A stretch of 64,000 bases of DNA, from positions 62,001 through 126,000 of the forward strand of contig NZ_JONJ01000009.1 of the NCBI RefSeq assembly GCF_000711825.1, given 5' to 3'. The first letter of the stretch is position 1; each line of letters opens with the position of its first letter. The DNA is from [Clostridium] aminophilum DSM 10710. GTDB taxonomy: Bacteria > Bacillota > Clostridia > Lachnospirales > Lachnospiraceae. The position numbers were made by a program, and so were the translations under genes. The notes beneath the pieces were generated by a model that ran no database searches, was not told the origin of the DNA, and worked only from the letters and a program-made list of their open reading frames with translations. Positions 16,942 to 26,300 of this stretch are shown one piece after another.

Positions 16942-18537
16942 TCAGTCACCCAACATATTGGAAAAACTGGATGGTGTCATATAAGGATAACTGGAAATGA
17001 TAATGCCTCTGCGCCGGTTTGCCGCGTGAACGATCTGACCGTTTCCGATGTACATGGATACATGTCCGACCACGCCGTTCCGGTGCTTGTAGAAGATCAG
17101 ATCACCCGGTTTGAGCTGGGATTCCGAAATCTTCTTTCCCTGTGTCGCCTGAACGCGGGACGTTCTCTCGAGCGTGATTCCGGCGACATGCTGGTAGACG
17201 TATTTGACAAAGCCGGAGCAGTCTGCGCCGATGTGCGGATCATTTCCGCCCCAGACATACTTGTTGCCGACAAACTGCAGGGCATAATTGACCAGTTTGG
17301 CGCGGAGTTCATCCTCCACGGAAACCGGTGAGAACTCGATTGCCTCCGGGATCGCGTACCGGACATCCACATAGTCATTCTTGACATAGGCGGTCTCATC
17401 GTCACCGATCTCAATTGCAACCCAGCCGTCTTCCTGCTTCAGAACATCGTAGCGCTCAGAGTTCGTCAGCTGTGTCCAGATGGTGGCGTCGGTGTTGGGC
17501 TCTGTCCGCGCATTGACCACGTCATCGGAGATGATCGCCATCAGCTTTGCATTATCCATGGCAAGCTGTTTCGCCTCATCGCCGGTGGCAATGTAGTCTT
17601 TCCTGACATAACCGGTCACCGGTCCGGACTGGATCCGGTACCAGTCGCCTTCCTCCCCGAGAATCTCCGCTCCGCACTTGCTGGTCATCTTTCCGATGAT
17701 CTTTCCGTCCGGATTCGCCGATTCACGGATGTTCAGATAATTATCTACCTTGGACACGCCGGGATTGGTATAAAAATTCAGCACCATGGATTTCAGATCC
17801 AGTTTTCGCGCCTCATTGAGAGCCAGCTTCCGCTCGGCGTAATCGGCCGAAATGAATCCGGCAGCCACCGGGATCCACCCGTCCTGCGTCTCTCCCCTGA
17901 CCTCATACCGCTCATTGCGAAGTGCCTGTGCGACAACCTCCGACTCGGTGTTCGGTTCTTTTCGGATGTTGACGGAGTCCGCGGTGATGACCGCTCTCTC
18001 GCTCACATTGGCAAGCGCTTCCCGTTTGGCCTCATTCCCGGTCAGAATAAATTCCGAGGTGACAAAACCTTCGATTCCGCCGGAAGAGATCTGATACCAG
18101 CCCTCCGTCGGATTGCCGGTAATCTCACATACGGCGCCGCCCTGAAGCTTTCCGATGATCTCAGCCGAAGTGGAAGGCTCTTTCCGGACGTTCAGATACC
18201 CTTCCACATTGGTATATCCGAGATTCGTGTACGAATCCACCACCGCCTGCTTTGCCGCCTCATCGGACTGCACGGCCGATGCCGAAGTACCGGTTTCCGC
18301 AGCAGCCGATGTGTTTCCGGAATTCTTCTCTCCGCCGCCGGCTTTCCCGCAGCTTCGAAGGGCAAAGGAAAGCAGGACCATGAGCAGAATCAGAATCACC
18401 ACCGTGAGAGACGCATTCAGGATGCGTATTCCACGGGATGGCTTCCTTCCGCCGGCCCCGCTGAAAAATCCCTTCCCGGAGAGGAGATCTCCGGAAAGGA
18501 TCGTATTTGTTTTTTTGTCTCTTTTCTTGTCCTGCAT
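16942..18537 (-). CDS. SH3b-repeat NlpC/P60 endopeptidase, paralogue
   Basis: 531 residues with the same plan as the protein at 14995-16641: N-terminal membrane helix (about 38-60), Ser/Ala-rich stalk, four SH3-like repeats with LNVRKEP / VNIRKEP / LNIRES / VNARTEP signatures, and a C-terminal NlpC/P60 domain with GADCSGF, VGHVSMYIG and QIVHAAN as the Cys-His-His set. It lacks the Lys/Ser-rich linker of its sister. GAGG lies 8 nt before the ATG. It starts only 13 bp after the ABC ATPase gene, so it may be the last gene of that operon. Confidence 0.87.
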   Translation of the reverse strand: MQDKKRDKKTNTILSGDLLSGKGFFSGAGGRKPSRGIRILNASLTVVILILLMVLLSFALRSCGKAGGGEKNSGNTSAAAETGTSASAVQSDEAAKQAVVDSYTNLGYTNVEGYLNVRKEPSTSAEIIGKLQGGAVCEITGNPTEGWYQISSGGIEGFVTSEFILTGNEAKREALANVSERAVITADSVNIRKEPNTESEVVAQALRNERYEVRGETQDGWIPVAAGFISADYAERKLALNEARKLDLKSMVLNFYTNPGVSKVDNYLNIRESANPDGKIIGKMTSKCGAEILGEEGDWYRIQSGPVTGYVRKDYIATGDEAKQLAMDNAKLMAIISDDVVNARTEPNTDATIWTQLTNSERYDVLKQEDGWVAIEIGDDETAYVKNDYVDVRYAIPEAIEFSPVSVEDELRAKLVNYALQFVGNKYVWGGNDPHIGADCSGFVKYVYQHVAGITLERTSRVQATQGKKISESQLKPGDLIFYKHRNGVVGHVSMYIGNGQIVHAANRRRGIIISSYPYMTPSSFSNMLGD

Positions 18538-18550
18538 CAGGCAAACCTCA

Positions 18551-19348
18551 TTAGTCTGTGAGCATCATGCGGTCGTTTGCAAACTCTTCTCCGCTTACTG
18601 TCTCAAACTTCTTCAGAAGGTCTTCCACCGTGAGATGCTTTTTCTCTTCACCGGCCACATCATAGATGATCCGTCCGTCATGCATCATGATCAGGCGGTT
18701 GCCGATGTTGATTGCGTCACGCATGTTGTGCGTGACCATCAGGGTGGTGAGCTGCTGCTCTGCCACAATCTTCTGCGTCAGATCGAGAACTTTCTTTGCC
18801 GTTTTCGGATCCAGGGCCGCCGTGTGCTCATCCAGAAGCAGGAGTTTCGGTTTCTGCAGCGTTGCCATCAGAAGCGTCAGCGCCTGTCTCTGGCCTCCGG
18901 ACAGAAGCCCGACTTTGCTGGTCATTCTTGTCTGAAGTCCGAGATCCAGCTGTGCAAGCTGATCGCGGTAGAAATCTTTCTCTCTCTTGCGGATGCCCCA
19001 TCCGAGTCCGCGGCTCTTCCCTCTCCGCAGAGCCAGAGCGAGGTTTTCCTCGATCTCCATATTCGCACAGGTTCCCTTCATCGGATCCTGAAACACACGT
19101 CCGATATAGCGTGCTCTGCGATGCTCTTTCTCACGGGAGACATTGTCCCCGTCAATGATGATCCGTCCCGAATCGATCGGATAGACGCCGGCGATCATGT
19201 TCAGCATGGTCGATTTGCCGGCTCCGTTTCCGCCGATCACAGTCACAAAATCACCCGGATTCAGGTGAAGATTGATGCCGTTCAGTGCTTTCTTCTCGTT
19301 TACGGTTCCTTTATTGAACGTCTTTCGAACATTTTCCAGTACCAGCAC
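18551..19348 (-). CDS. ABC transporter ATP-binding protein
   Basis: 265-residue ATPase subunit: Walker A GGNGAGKST near residue 40, Q-loop VFQDPMKGT, signature LSGGQRQA, Walker B KLLLLDEHTAALD and the switch His in VTHNMRD. It closes a three-gene importer with the permease at 19348-20265 and the binding lipoprotein at 20301-21344, overlapping the permease stop by one base. The set resembles the TrpXYZ / DUF534-type importers of Firmicutes; tryptophan or another amino acid is possible but not shown. Confidence 0.9.
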   Translation of the reverse strand: MLVLENVRKTFNKGTVNEKKALNGINLHLNPGDFVTVIGGNGAGKSTMLNMIAGVYPIDSGRIIIDGDNVSREKEHRRARYIGRVFQDPMKGTCANMEIEENLALALRRGKSRGLGWGIRKREKDFYRDQLAQLDLGLQTRMTSKVGLLSGGQRQALTLLMATLQKPKLLLLDEHTAALDPKTAKKVLDLTQKIVAEQQLTTLMVTHNMRDAINIGNRLIMMHDGRIIYDVAGEEKKHLTVEDLLKKFETVSGEEFANDRMMLTD

Positions 19349-20265
19349 TATTCTTCACCTCCCTCGCGATAACTGTGACGGATCCGGTACTTTGCCATGG
19401 CAACCGGAATGCTGAGTGCCAGCGCAACGATGACGGCGCTCAGCAGCTTCATGTCATTTGCATTTAATCCGAGGCGAAGAACGATTGCTCGTATCATAAA
19501 ATATACCACAGATCCCACAACCGTCGCAATGAGTTTCCAATAGAACGGGATGAGGCGGCCCATCAGCACTTCTCCGATCACGATCGCCGCAAGGCCAATG
19601 ACAATTGCACCGGTTCCGCTTCCAATATCGGCATACTTCTGACTCTGGCAGACCAGCGCTCCCGACAGGGCGACCAATCCGTTGGAAACCATCAGCGCAA
19701 CCAGCTTGGTAAAGCGTGTGTCCACGCCCTGCGCACGGATCATCGCCTCATTGTTTCCCGTTGCGCGCAGCGCGCTTCCGAGTTCGGTACCGAAAAACCA
19801 GTACGTAACCGCAATCACTGCCGCCACCACGACAAAACCGACAATCAGCGATGCCGCCGACTGCGTCATGCCCGAAGAATCCGCCAGGGAACTGATGACG
19901 GTCGGCGTCTTCAGGAGCGGAATATTGGATTTACCGCCCATGATCCGGAGATTGATCGACCACAGGGAGATCTGTGTGAGGATTCCGGCAAGAATCGCCG
20001 GAATCTCAAACATCGTATGCAGAATACCGGTCACCGCCCCGGCAACCACGCCGGCAAGCGTTGCCAGCACAATCGCGAGCGCAGGATCGATCCCCATTGA
20101 CACCACCAGAACCGCACAGATGCATCCGCCGAGAGCGAAACTGCCGTCACAGGTCATATCCGCAATGTTCATCAGCCGGAATGTGATATACACTCCGATC
20201 ACCATTACTCCCCAAAGCACGCCCTGCGCGGCCGCGCCCTGAAGCGATACCAAAAGTCCGTCCAT
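19348..20265 (-). CDS. ABC transporter permease, LivH-like
   Basis: 305-residue polytopic membrane protein with about eight helices, of the branched-chain-amino-acid/sugar permease fold (LivH-like). The DMTCDGSFALGG block near residue 35 is typical of the permeases paired with DUF534 binding proteins. It lies between the binding protein and the ATPase genes with minimal spacing, so all three form one importer. Confidence 0.88.
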   Translation of the reverse strand: MDGLLVSLQGAAAQGVLWGVMVIGVYITFRLMNIADMTCDGSFALGGCICAVLVVSMGIDPALAIVLATLAGVVAGAVTGILHTMFEIPAILAGILTQISLWSINLRIMGGKSNIPLLKTPTVISSLADSSGMTQSAASLIVGFVVVAAVIAVTYWFFGTELGSALRATGNNEAMIRAQGVDTRFTKLVALMVSNGLVALSGALVCQSQKYADIGSGTGAIVIGLAAIVIGEVLMGRLIPFYWKLIATVVGSVVYFMIRAIVLRLGLNANDMKLLSAVIVALALSIPVAMAKYRIRHSYREGGEE

Positions 20266-20300
20266 GCTTACCTCTGTTTCATTTACCCGATATCGTCTGA

Positions 20301-21344
20301 TTATTTGATTGCTGCCGGATCAATGCCGAGAGTCTTCGCCGTCTCCGCATTGACCTTCAGTGCACATTTCTCCTGATCCAGATATCCGATCGGCATCTCG
20401 GAAATGTTCTTTCCGTCTTTGAGGATCTCGACCGCCTGCTTGCCGGTCATGTAGCCGAGCTGATAGTAATCAATTCCGTATGTCGCAAGACCGCCGGCAT
20501 CCACCATGCCCTCTTCTCCGCAGATCACCGGAATCTTGTTCTCATTGGCAACCATGCTGACCGTCGCCATACCTGCCGCGATCATGTTGTCGGTCGGGCA
20601 ATAGATGGCATCCACTTTTCCGACCAGAGAATTTACAACATCGGAGATCTCGTTGGAGTTTGATACGGTCACATCCAGATAATTGAATCCGTTTGCCTCA
20701 CAGGCCTCTTTGGCAAGCGCCGCCTGAAGCACGGAATTGGATTCCGCGCTGGAGTACATGACACCGACGGTCTTCGCATCCGGAAGAATTCTCTTGAGAA
20801 GCTCAATCTGTTCCTTTACCGGTGTCAGATCGGAAGTTCCGGATACATTGTTTCCCGGCTTCTGGTTGTCTTCCACAAGTCCGGCATCTTTCGGATCGGT
20901 TACGGCCGTCACAAGAATCGGAATATCGGAAGTCTGACCGGCCACAGCCTGCGCCGCCGGCGTCGCAATTGCGAGAATCAGATCATTCTGATTTGCAACC
21001 AGCCCGGATGCAATCGTCTGACATGCAGACTGATCGCCGGAAGCATTCTGCTGATCAATCTCATAAGAAAGCCCTGCATCATCCAGTGCTTTCACAAATC
21101 CCTCGTTCGCCTTATCCAGAGCCGGGTGCTGAACGAGCTGGAGTACGCCGATCTTATACTTTGCGCCGTCCTCTTTCTTTGCCCCGGTTTCCGCTGCCTT
21201 GGCGGTTTCTGCTGCAGAAGAAGCCGCTGCTGCCGTCGTCTGTGCTGTCTCGGCCGGTTTGGAAAAAGAACCGCAGGCCGCCATGGAGAGTACCATCGCA
21301 CCTGCTGCCATCAGTGCCGCTGCTGTCTTAAATCTCTTCATCAT
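20301..21344 (-). CDS. ABC transporter substrate-binding lipoprotein (TrpX-like)
   Basis: About 347 residues. A lipoprotein signal peptide ends in the lipobox LSMAAC; a Thr/Ala/Glu-rich spacer follows, then a periplasmic-binding fold of the DUF534/TrpX type beginning YKIGVLQLVQHPALDKANEG. The family binds amino acids or related small molecules. Start choice: GGGAGG lies 5 nt before ATG 21344 and 8 nt before ATG 21341; either works. A strong promoter sits about 55 bp upstream, and the short leader shows no T-box specifier or antiterminator, which argues against the classical T-box control of trpXYZ. Confidence 0.88.
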   Translation of the reverse strand: MMKRFKTAAALMAAGAMVLSMAACGSFSKPAETAQTTAAAASSAAETAKAAETGAKKEDGAKYKIGVLQLVQHPALDKANEGFVKALDDAGLSYEIDQQNASGDQSACQTIASGLVANQNDLILAIATPAAQAVAGQTSDIPILVTAVTDPKDAGLVEDNQKPGNNVSGTSDLTPVKEQIELLKRILPDAKTVGVMYSSAESNSVLQAALAKEACEANGFNYLDVTVSNSNEISDVVNSLVGKVDAIYCPTDNMIAAGMATVSMVANENKIPVICGEEGMVDAGGLATYGIDYYQLGYMTGKQAVEILKDGKNISEMPIGYLDQEKCALKVNAETAKTLGIDPAAIK

Positions 21345-21396
21345 TTGTGCCTCCCTTTTTCTCTGCATACCAGATATGACTTTTTCTGATACATGG

Positions 21397-21425
21397 ATAC
21401 TACTACTATTTCTTTAGTGTGTCAA
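21397..21425 (-). promoter_or_regulatory. Promoter of the ABC importer operon
   Basis: Minus-strand TTGACA, 17 bp, TAGTAT, ending about 50 bp before the binding-protein start. Confidence 0.65.
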
Positions 21426-21509
21426 CACTTTTAAGCACAGCGTCTTTAAATCATTAAAGTGTTTCATGAATCCATTCTGTAAATTCACAAAAAGTATCCG
21501 AAGCCGCCT

Positions 21510-23111
21510 TTACATCAGCGGGGCAAACAGGCGCAGCGCACTTCCGGCAATCCGCTTCCAGAGCGGGAAATTTTCACAGTCTTCCAGCGTGATCGGAATG
21601 CATTTCTTCAGAGTCTCGGAGAAATCCCTCTCGACATCCCGCACCGCAGGGCACCGGCTGAGATAGACCGCATCTTCGAAATGAAGATACAGACTCCGGA
21701 AATCCAGATTGATGGTTCCGACCACCGCTTTCTCATCGTCCGCTACAAATGTCTTCGAATGAATAAATCCCGGTTCATATTCGTAGATCCGGACGCCGGC
21801 CGAGATCAGCTCCCGGTAAAAGCTTCTCGCGAGAAGATAGGCATAAATCTTGTCGGGGATGTGCGGCATCATGATCACGGTATTGACACCCCTGCGCGCC
21901 GCATACTTGAGCGCGACCAGAACCGGATCGTCAAGGATCAGATATGGTGTCATGATGTGAACATAGTTTTTTGCCCCGTTGATGATGTCCAGATAGACCT
22001 GTTCGCCGACCTGCACATTGTCCAGAGGGCTGTCCGCATAGGGCATGACAAAACCGGGGAAATCCGGATCATCCGGTGTGACAGGACGTTTTCCTTCTGA
22101 CAGGGACTCCTCGCCGCGGTCATCCCCGATGCGGACAGGTTCCGTCCGGATAAACCGCCGGTAATCGTCTTCCTCGCTCTCCGTAATATTCCACATCTGC
22201 AGAAACATCATGGTAAAACTCTGGGCCGCCTTGCCTTTCACGCGGACGGCACTGTCCTTCCAGTGTCCGAACCGGATCTTCCGGTTGATGTATTCATCCG
22301 CCAGATTGACGCCACCGGTAAATGCCGTCTCCCCGTCGATGACGCAGATTTTCCGGTGATCGCGGTTATTCTGCATACTCGACAGAACCGGACGGATCGG
22401 TGCAAACATCTTGCACCGGATGCCCTCGCTGCGCATCATTTTGGGAAAATGATACGGCAGATGGGTGAGCCAGTTCATGCCGTCATACATGAATCGCACT
22501 TCCACGCCCGATTTTGCCTTCCGGCGAAGAATCTTCAGCACGGAATCCAGCATTTCGCCCTGATCCACAATGAAATATTCCATGAAAATGAATTTTTCAG
22601 CGCGCTCCAGTTCGGACAGCAGCGCCGGGAAGAAGTCGTCGCCGAGGGGATAATACGTCACTTCCGTCCCGTCATAGATCGGAAAACGGCCGTACCGGTT
22701 CATATAGACGGCGATGTTTCCGCCGGTTCCCTCGGAGCGGCCGTAGGCATACAGCACGTCCCGCTCCTGCCGGAGAAAACCGTCCGTTTTTCTCGTAAGT
22801 TCCTGAATCCGACGGTTGACTTTATGCGTCCCCGGCTGCAGTTTAAAGAACAGATAGAGAAGCGTTCCGAAGATGGGAAGAAGCAGAATCGGCACAACCC
22901 AGGCGGTCTTCATACTCATACTGCCCTCTTTGGCGAGAATGCGGATCAGCGTAACGGCTCCCACAAAAAAAGAAAGGCCATACAGATATGCGGAATACTG
23001 AGTCAGACTCATCAGGATGATTCCAAGCAATGCAGCCTGCAGAAATAAGGACGTTACCACAAACGTGGTTCGTCCGAAGATAATTCTCAGGAGTTTTTTT
23101 GCTCTCCGCAT
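21510..23111 (-). CDS. cls: Cardiolipin synthase
   Basis: 533-residue phospholipase-D-type enzyme that joins two phosphatidylglycerols into cardiolipin. Two or three N-terminal membrane helices (about residues 10-85) are followed by two HKD half-sites: HRKICVIDGETAFTGG and HSKTFVADDEKAVVGT. The start ATG 23111 is chosen because AAGGAAGG lies 9 nt upstream; the frame is open for 64 more codons that have no support. It lies alone between the polC terminator and the ABC operon promoter. Confidence 0.93.
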   Translation of the reverse strand: MRRAKKLLRIIFGRTTFVVTSLFLQAALLGIILMSLTQYSAYLYGLSFFVGAVTLIRILAKEGSMSMKTAWVVPILLLPIFGTLLYLFFKLQPGTHKVNRRIQELTRKTDGFLRQERDVLYAYGRSEGTGGNIAVYMNRYGRFPIYDGTEVTYYPLGDDFFPALLSELERAEKFIFMEYFIVDQGEMLDSVLKILRRKAKSGVEVRFMYDGMNWLTHLPYHFPKMMRSEGIRCKMFAPIRPVLSSMQNNRDHRKICVIDGETAFTGGVNLADEYINRKIRFGHWKDSAVRVKGKAAQSFTMMFLQMWNITESEEDDYRRFIRTEPVRIGDDRGEESLSEGKRPVTPDDPDFPGFVMPYADSPLDNVQVGEQVYLDIINGAKNYVHIMTPYLILDDPVLVALKYAARRGVNTVIMMPHIPDKIYAYLLARSFYRELISAGVRIYEYEPGFIHSKTFVADDEKAVVGTINLDFRSLYLHFEDAVYLSRCPAVRDVERDFSETLKKCIPITLEDCENFPLWKRIAGSALRLFAPLM

Positions 23112-23203
23112 AACGATACGCCTTCCTTGCCTGATTGCCTGACTTCCCGAAAGGAAATTTGTCTTTGTAACCACATTTATTTTAACACAACGTATACACA
23201 AAA

Positions 23204-23245
23204 CAACAGAGGAGTTTCGGTTTTCCGAAAACTCCTCTGTTTTGA
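23204..23245. terminator. Terminator between polC and cls
   Basis: Stem of about 16 bp (AACAGAGGAGTTTTCGG on the minus strand) with a 4-nt loop and T-rich flanks on both strands. Confidence 0.85.
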
Positions 23246-23270
23246 CAATTTTTCTGCTATATTTTACGAA

Positions 23271-23354
23271 ACAAAGTCCGCAAGCGGACTTCGGCTCCCC
23301 CATCCCCTCAGTCCTGAGGGGATCGACTGAAATGACCCTTCGGGGCCGACATCC
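23271..23354 (-). repeat. Palindrome-rich unit after the polC stop
   Basis: Directly after the polC stop codon lie three small hairpins on the minus strand: CCCCGAAGGG, CCCCTCAGGACTGAGGGG and GTCCGCTTGCGGAC followed by TTTGTTT. The last resembles GTCCGCCCGCGGAC before ispG (29132-29145). The compact palindromic look suggests a dispersed intergenic element or an extra terminator. Confidence 0.5.
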
Positions 23355-26300
23355 TCACAGCATATCGAAGAGCGACAGCTGATTGCTCTCCGGCAGTCCC
23401 TCGAGAAGCCCGAGATTCTGCATCTTATCGGCAACCGTCTTCGAAACCTTGGTCCTTCGGATAAAATCCTCTTTCGAGAGGAACGGTCCCTCTTCCGCCG
23501 CAAACATGATGGCGTCGGCCGCTTTTTCTCCGAGACCTTCAATGCTTCCGAGGGACGGCATCAGCTTTCCGTCGATGATCTGGAAATGCCTGGAATCCGC
23601 CCGGTAGATGTCGATGGGCATAAATTCATAGCCGCGCGCGTACATTTCCTCCACAAGACGCATGTCGTGGAGCTCGCCTTCCTCCTTGTTGGAGAGAGAG
23701 TCCGCTCTCTTCCGGTAATCATCGAGATGGTATTTCAGTTTGTCCGGTCCCATGCACATCAGCTCATAGGAAAATGCCTGCGCGCGGATCGAGAACCATG
23801 CCGCATAGAACGCCAGCGGATAGTAGACTTTACAGTATGCGATGCGCCAGGCCATCATTACGTATGCCGCCGCATGGGCTTTCGGGAACATGTACTTGAT
23901 CTTCTTACAGGACCAGATGTACCAGTCCGGAACGCCGTGTTCCTTCATCTCATCGACCCATCCCTGCCATTCCTTGACTTTTCCGGCCGCCACTTTTCCT
24001 TTGCGGACATTTTCCATAATCTTGAAGGCGTGGGCCGGCTCGACGCCCTGCTGCATCAGATAGACCATGATATCGTCTCGGCAGCAGATGGCGGTACCGA
24101 TGGTACAGGTGCCCTGCTTGATCAGCGTCTCCGCATTGCCGAGCCATACATCCGTTCCGTGCGCAAGGCCGGCGATCCGGACAAGATCGGAAAAATACTG
24201 CGGTTTCGTATCAATCAGCATCTGCATCGCAAAGTCCGTACCGAACTCCGGAAGTCCCAGACAGCCGAGCTGCGTTCCCCCGATGTCGTCCGGCGTGATG
24301 CCGAGAGCCGACGTGTTCTGGAACAGGGACATGACCTTGCGGGAATCCAGCGGAAATGTCGTCGGATCCTCCCCGGTCAGATCCTGCAGGAACCGGATCA
24401 TTGTCGGGTCATCGTGTCCGAGAATGTCGAGTTTCAGCAGGTTATGATCGATCGAGTGATAATCGAAATGTGTGGTGATCGTGCGCGATGTCATATCCTC
24501 GGCCGGATGCTGTACCGGCGTGAAGGAATAGATCTGCTCTCCCACCGGGAGAACGATGATTCCGCCCGGGTGCTGTCCGGTCGTCCGGCGGACACCGACC
24601 ATGCCGGAGGCAATCCGCTCTTCCTCGCAGCGGCGGTGATGAATCCCCTTCTCCTCGCAATAATGAAGGACCATTCCGAACGCCGTCTTATCCGCCAGCG
24701 TACCGATGGTGCCCGCGCGGAAGGTCTGTCCCTTTCCGAAGATAACCTCCGTGTAGGCGTGGGCCCTTGACTGATATTCACCGGAGAAGTTCAGATCGAT
24801 ATCCGGCTCCTTGTCTCCGGAGAATCCGAGGAAGGTCTCAAACGGGATGTCATATCCGTCCTTGATGAGATTCTCCCCGCAGTTCGGGCAGACCTTATCC
24901 GGCATATCGCAGCCCGCCATGCCGGCGAATTTCTTTACCTCTTCCGAGTCAAAGTCCACATAGTGGCATTTCGGGCACCGGTAATGCGGCGACAGCGGGT
25001 TGACTTCCGTGATACCGGACATGGTGGCGACAAAGGATGAGCCGACCGATCCACGGGAGCCGACAAGATACCCGTCCTCATTGGCCTTCCACACCAGCTT
25101 CTGCGCGATGATGTACATAACCGCATATCCGTTGGAAATGATGGAGTTCAGCTCGGTCTCAAGCCGCTTTACCACAATCTCCGGGAGCGGATCGCCATAC
25201 CACTCGTGCGCCTTATTGTAGCAGATGGTCCGGAGGGTCTGATCCGAATCCTCGATGATCGGAGGACGCTTATCCGGGCGCACCGGCTCAATCCGCTCGC
25301 ACATCGCGGCAATCTTCCGGGTGTTCGTGATCACGACCTCCTGCGCCTTGTCACTTCCGAGGTACTCAAACTCTTCGAGCATTTCCTCGGTCGTGCGCAG
25401 ATACAGCGGCGCCTGCATGTCCGCATCCTTAAAGCCCTTGCTGTACTGGATGATCCGCCGGTACACCTCGTCTTCCGGATTCAGGAAATGAACATCGCAG
25501 GTAGCGCAGACCGGTTTATTGAACTGTTCGCCCAGCGAGACAATCTTCCGGTTCAGATTCTGCAGATCCTCCACCGTCTTGTAGGAACTCGACTCATCCC
25601 GGAGCATGAACTCATTGTTTCCGATCGGCTGGATCTCCAGATAATCGTAGAAGGAGACGATCTTTCCGAGTTCCGAATCCGGAACGCCGCGAACCACCGC
25701 CTGGAAAAGTTCACCCGCCTCACAGGCGGAGCCGATGATGATGCCTTCGCGGTATTTTGCAAGCAGGCTCTTCGGAATGCGCGGCTGGCGGTGATAATAC
25801 GTCAGATACGATTCCGAGATCAGCCGGTAGAGATTGATCCGGCCGAGATCATTTTTCGCAAGCAAAATGATGTGGTAGGTCGGCATCTTCTGAATCATCT
25901 CCGCCGACATTTCCGACAGGGCGTTCAGCTCCGTGAGATCACTGACTCCGCGATCCTTCAGCATCGCGATGAACTTCACGAAAATCTCCGCCGTACAGCC
26001 GGCGTCGTCGACGGCGCGGTGATGATTCTCGAGAGAAATCTTCAGCTCTCTTGCCACCGTGTCGAGTTTGAAACGGTTCAGATTCGGAAGCAGAAGTCTC
26101 GCGAGCGTTACGGTGTCGAGGATCGTCGGATCGTACGGAAGTCCCATCCGCTCGCAGTTCGTCCGGATAAAGTTGGTATCAAAGGACGCGTTGTGGGCGA
26201 CGATCACGCTGTCACCGCAGAACTCAAGGAACTTCGGGAGCACCTCCTCGATCGGCGGCGCATCCATAACCATGCCGTCGTTGATGCTGGTCAGCTGCTC

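Noticed and set aside
21345-21510. T-box riboswitch before the TrpX-like operon
   Set aside because: The leader after the promoter is only about 50 bp and holds no T-box sequence or specifier stem.
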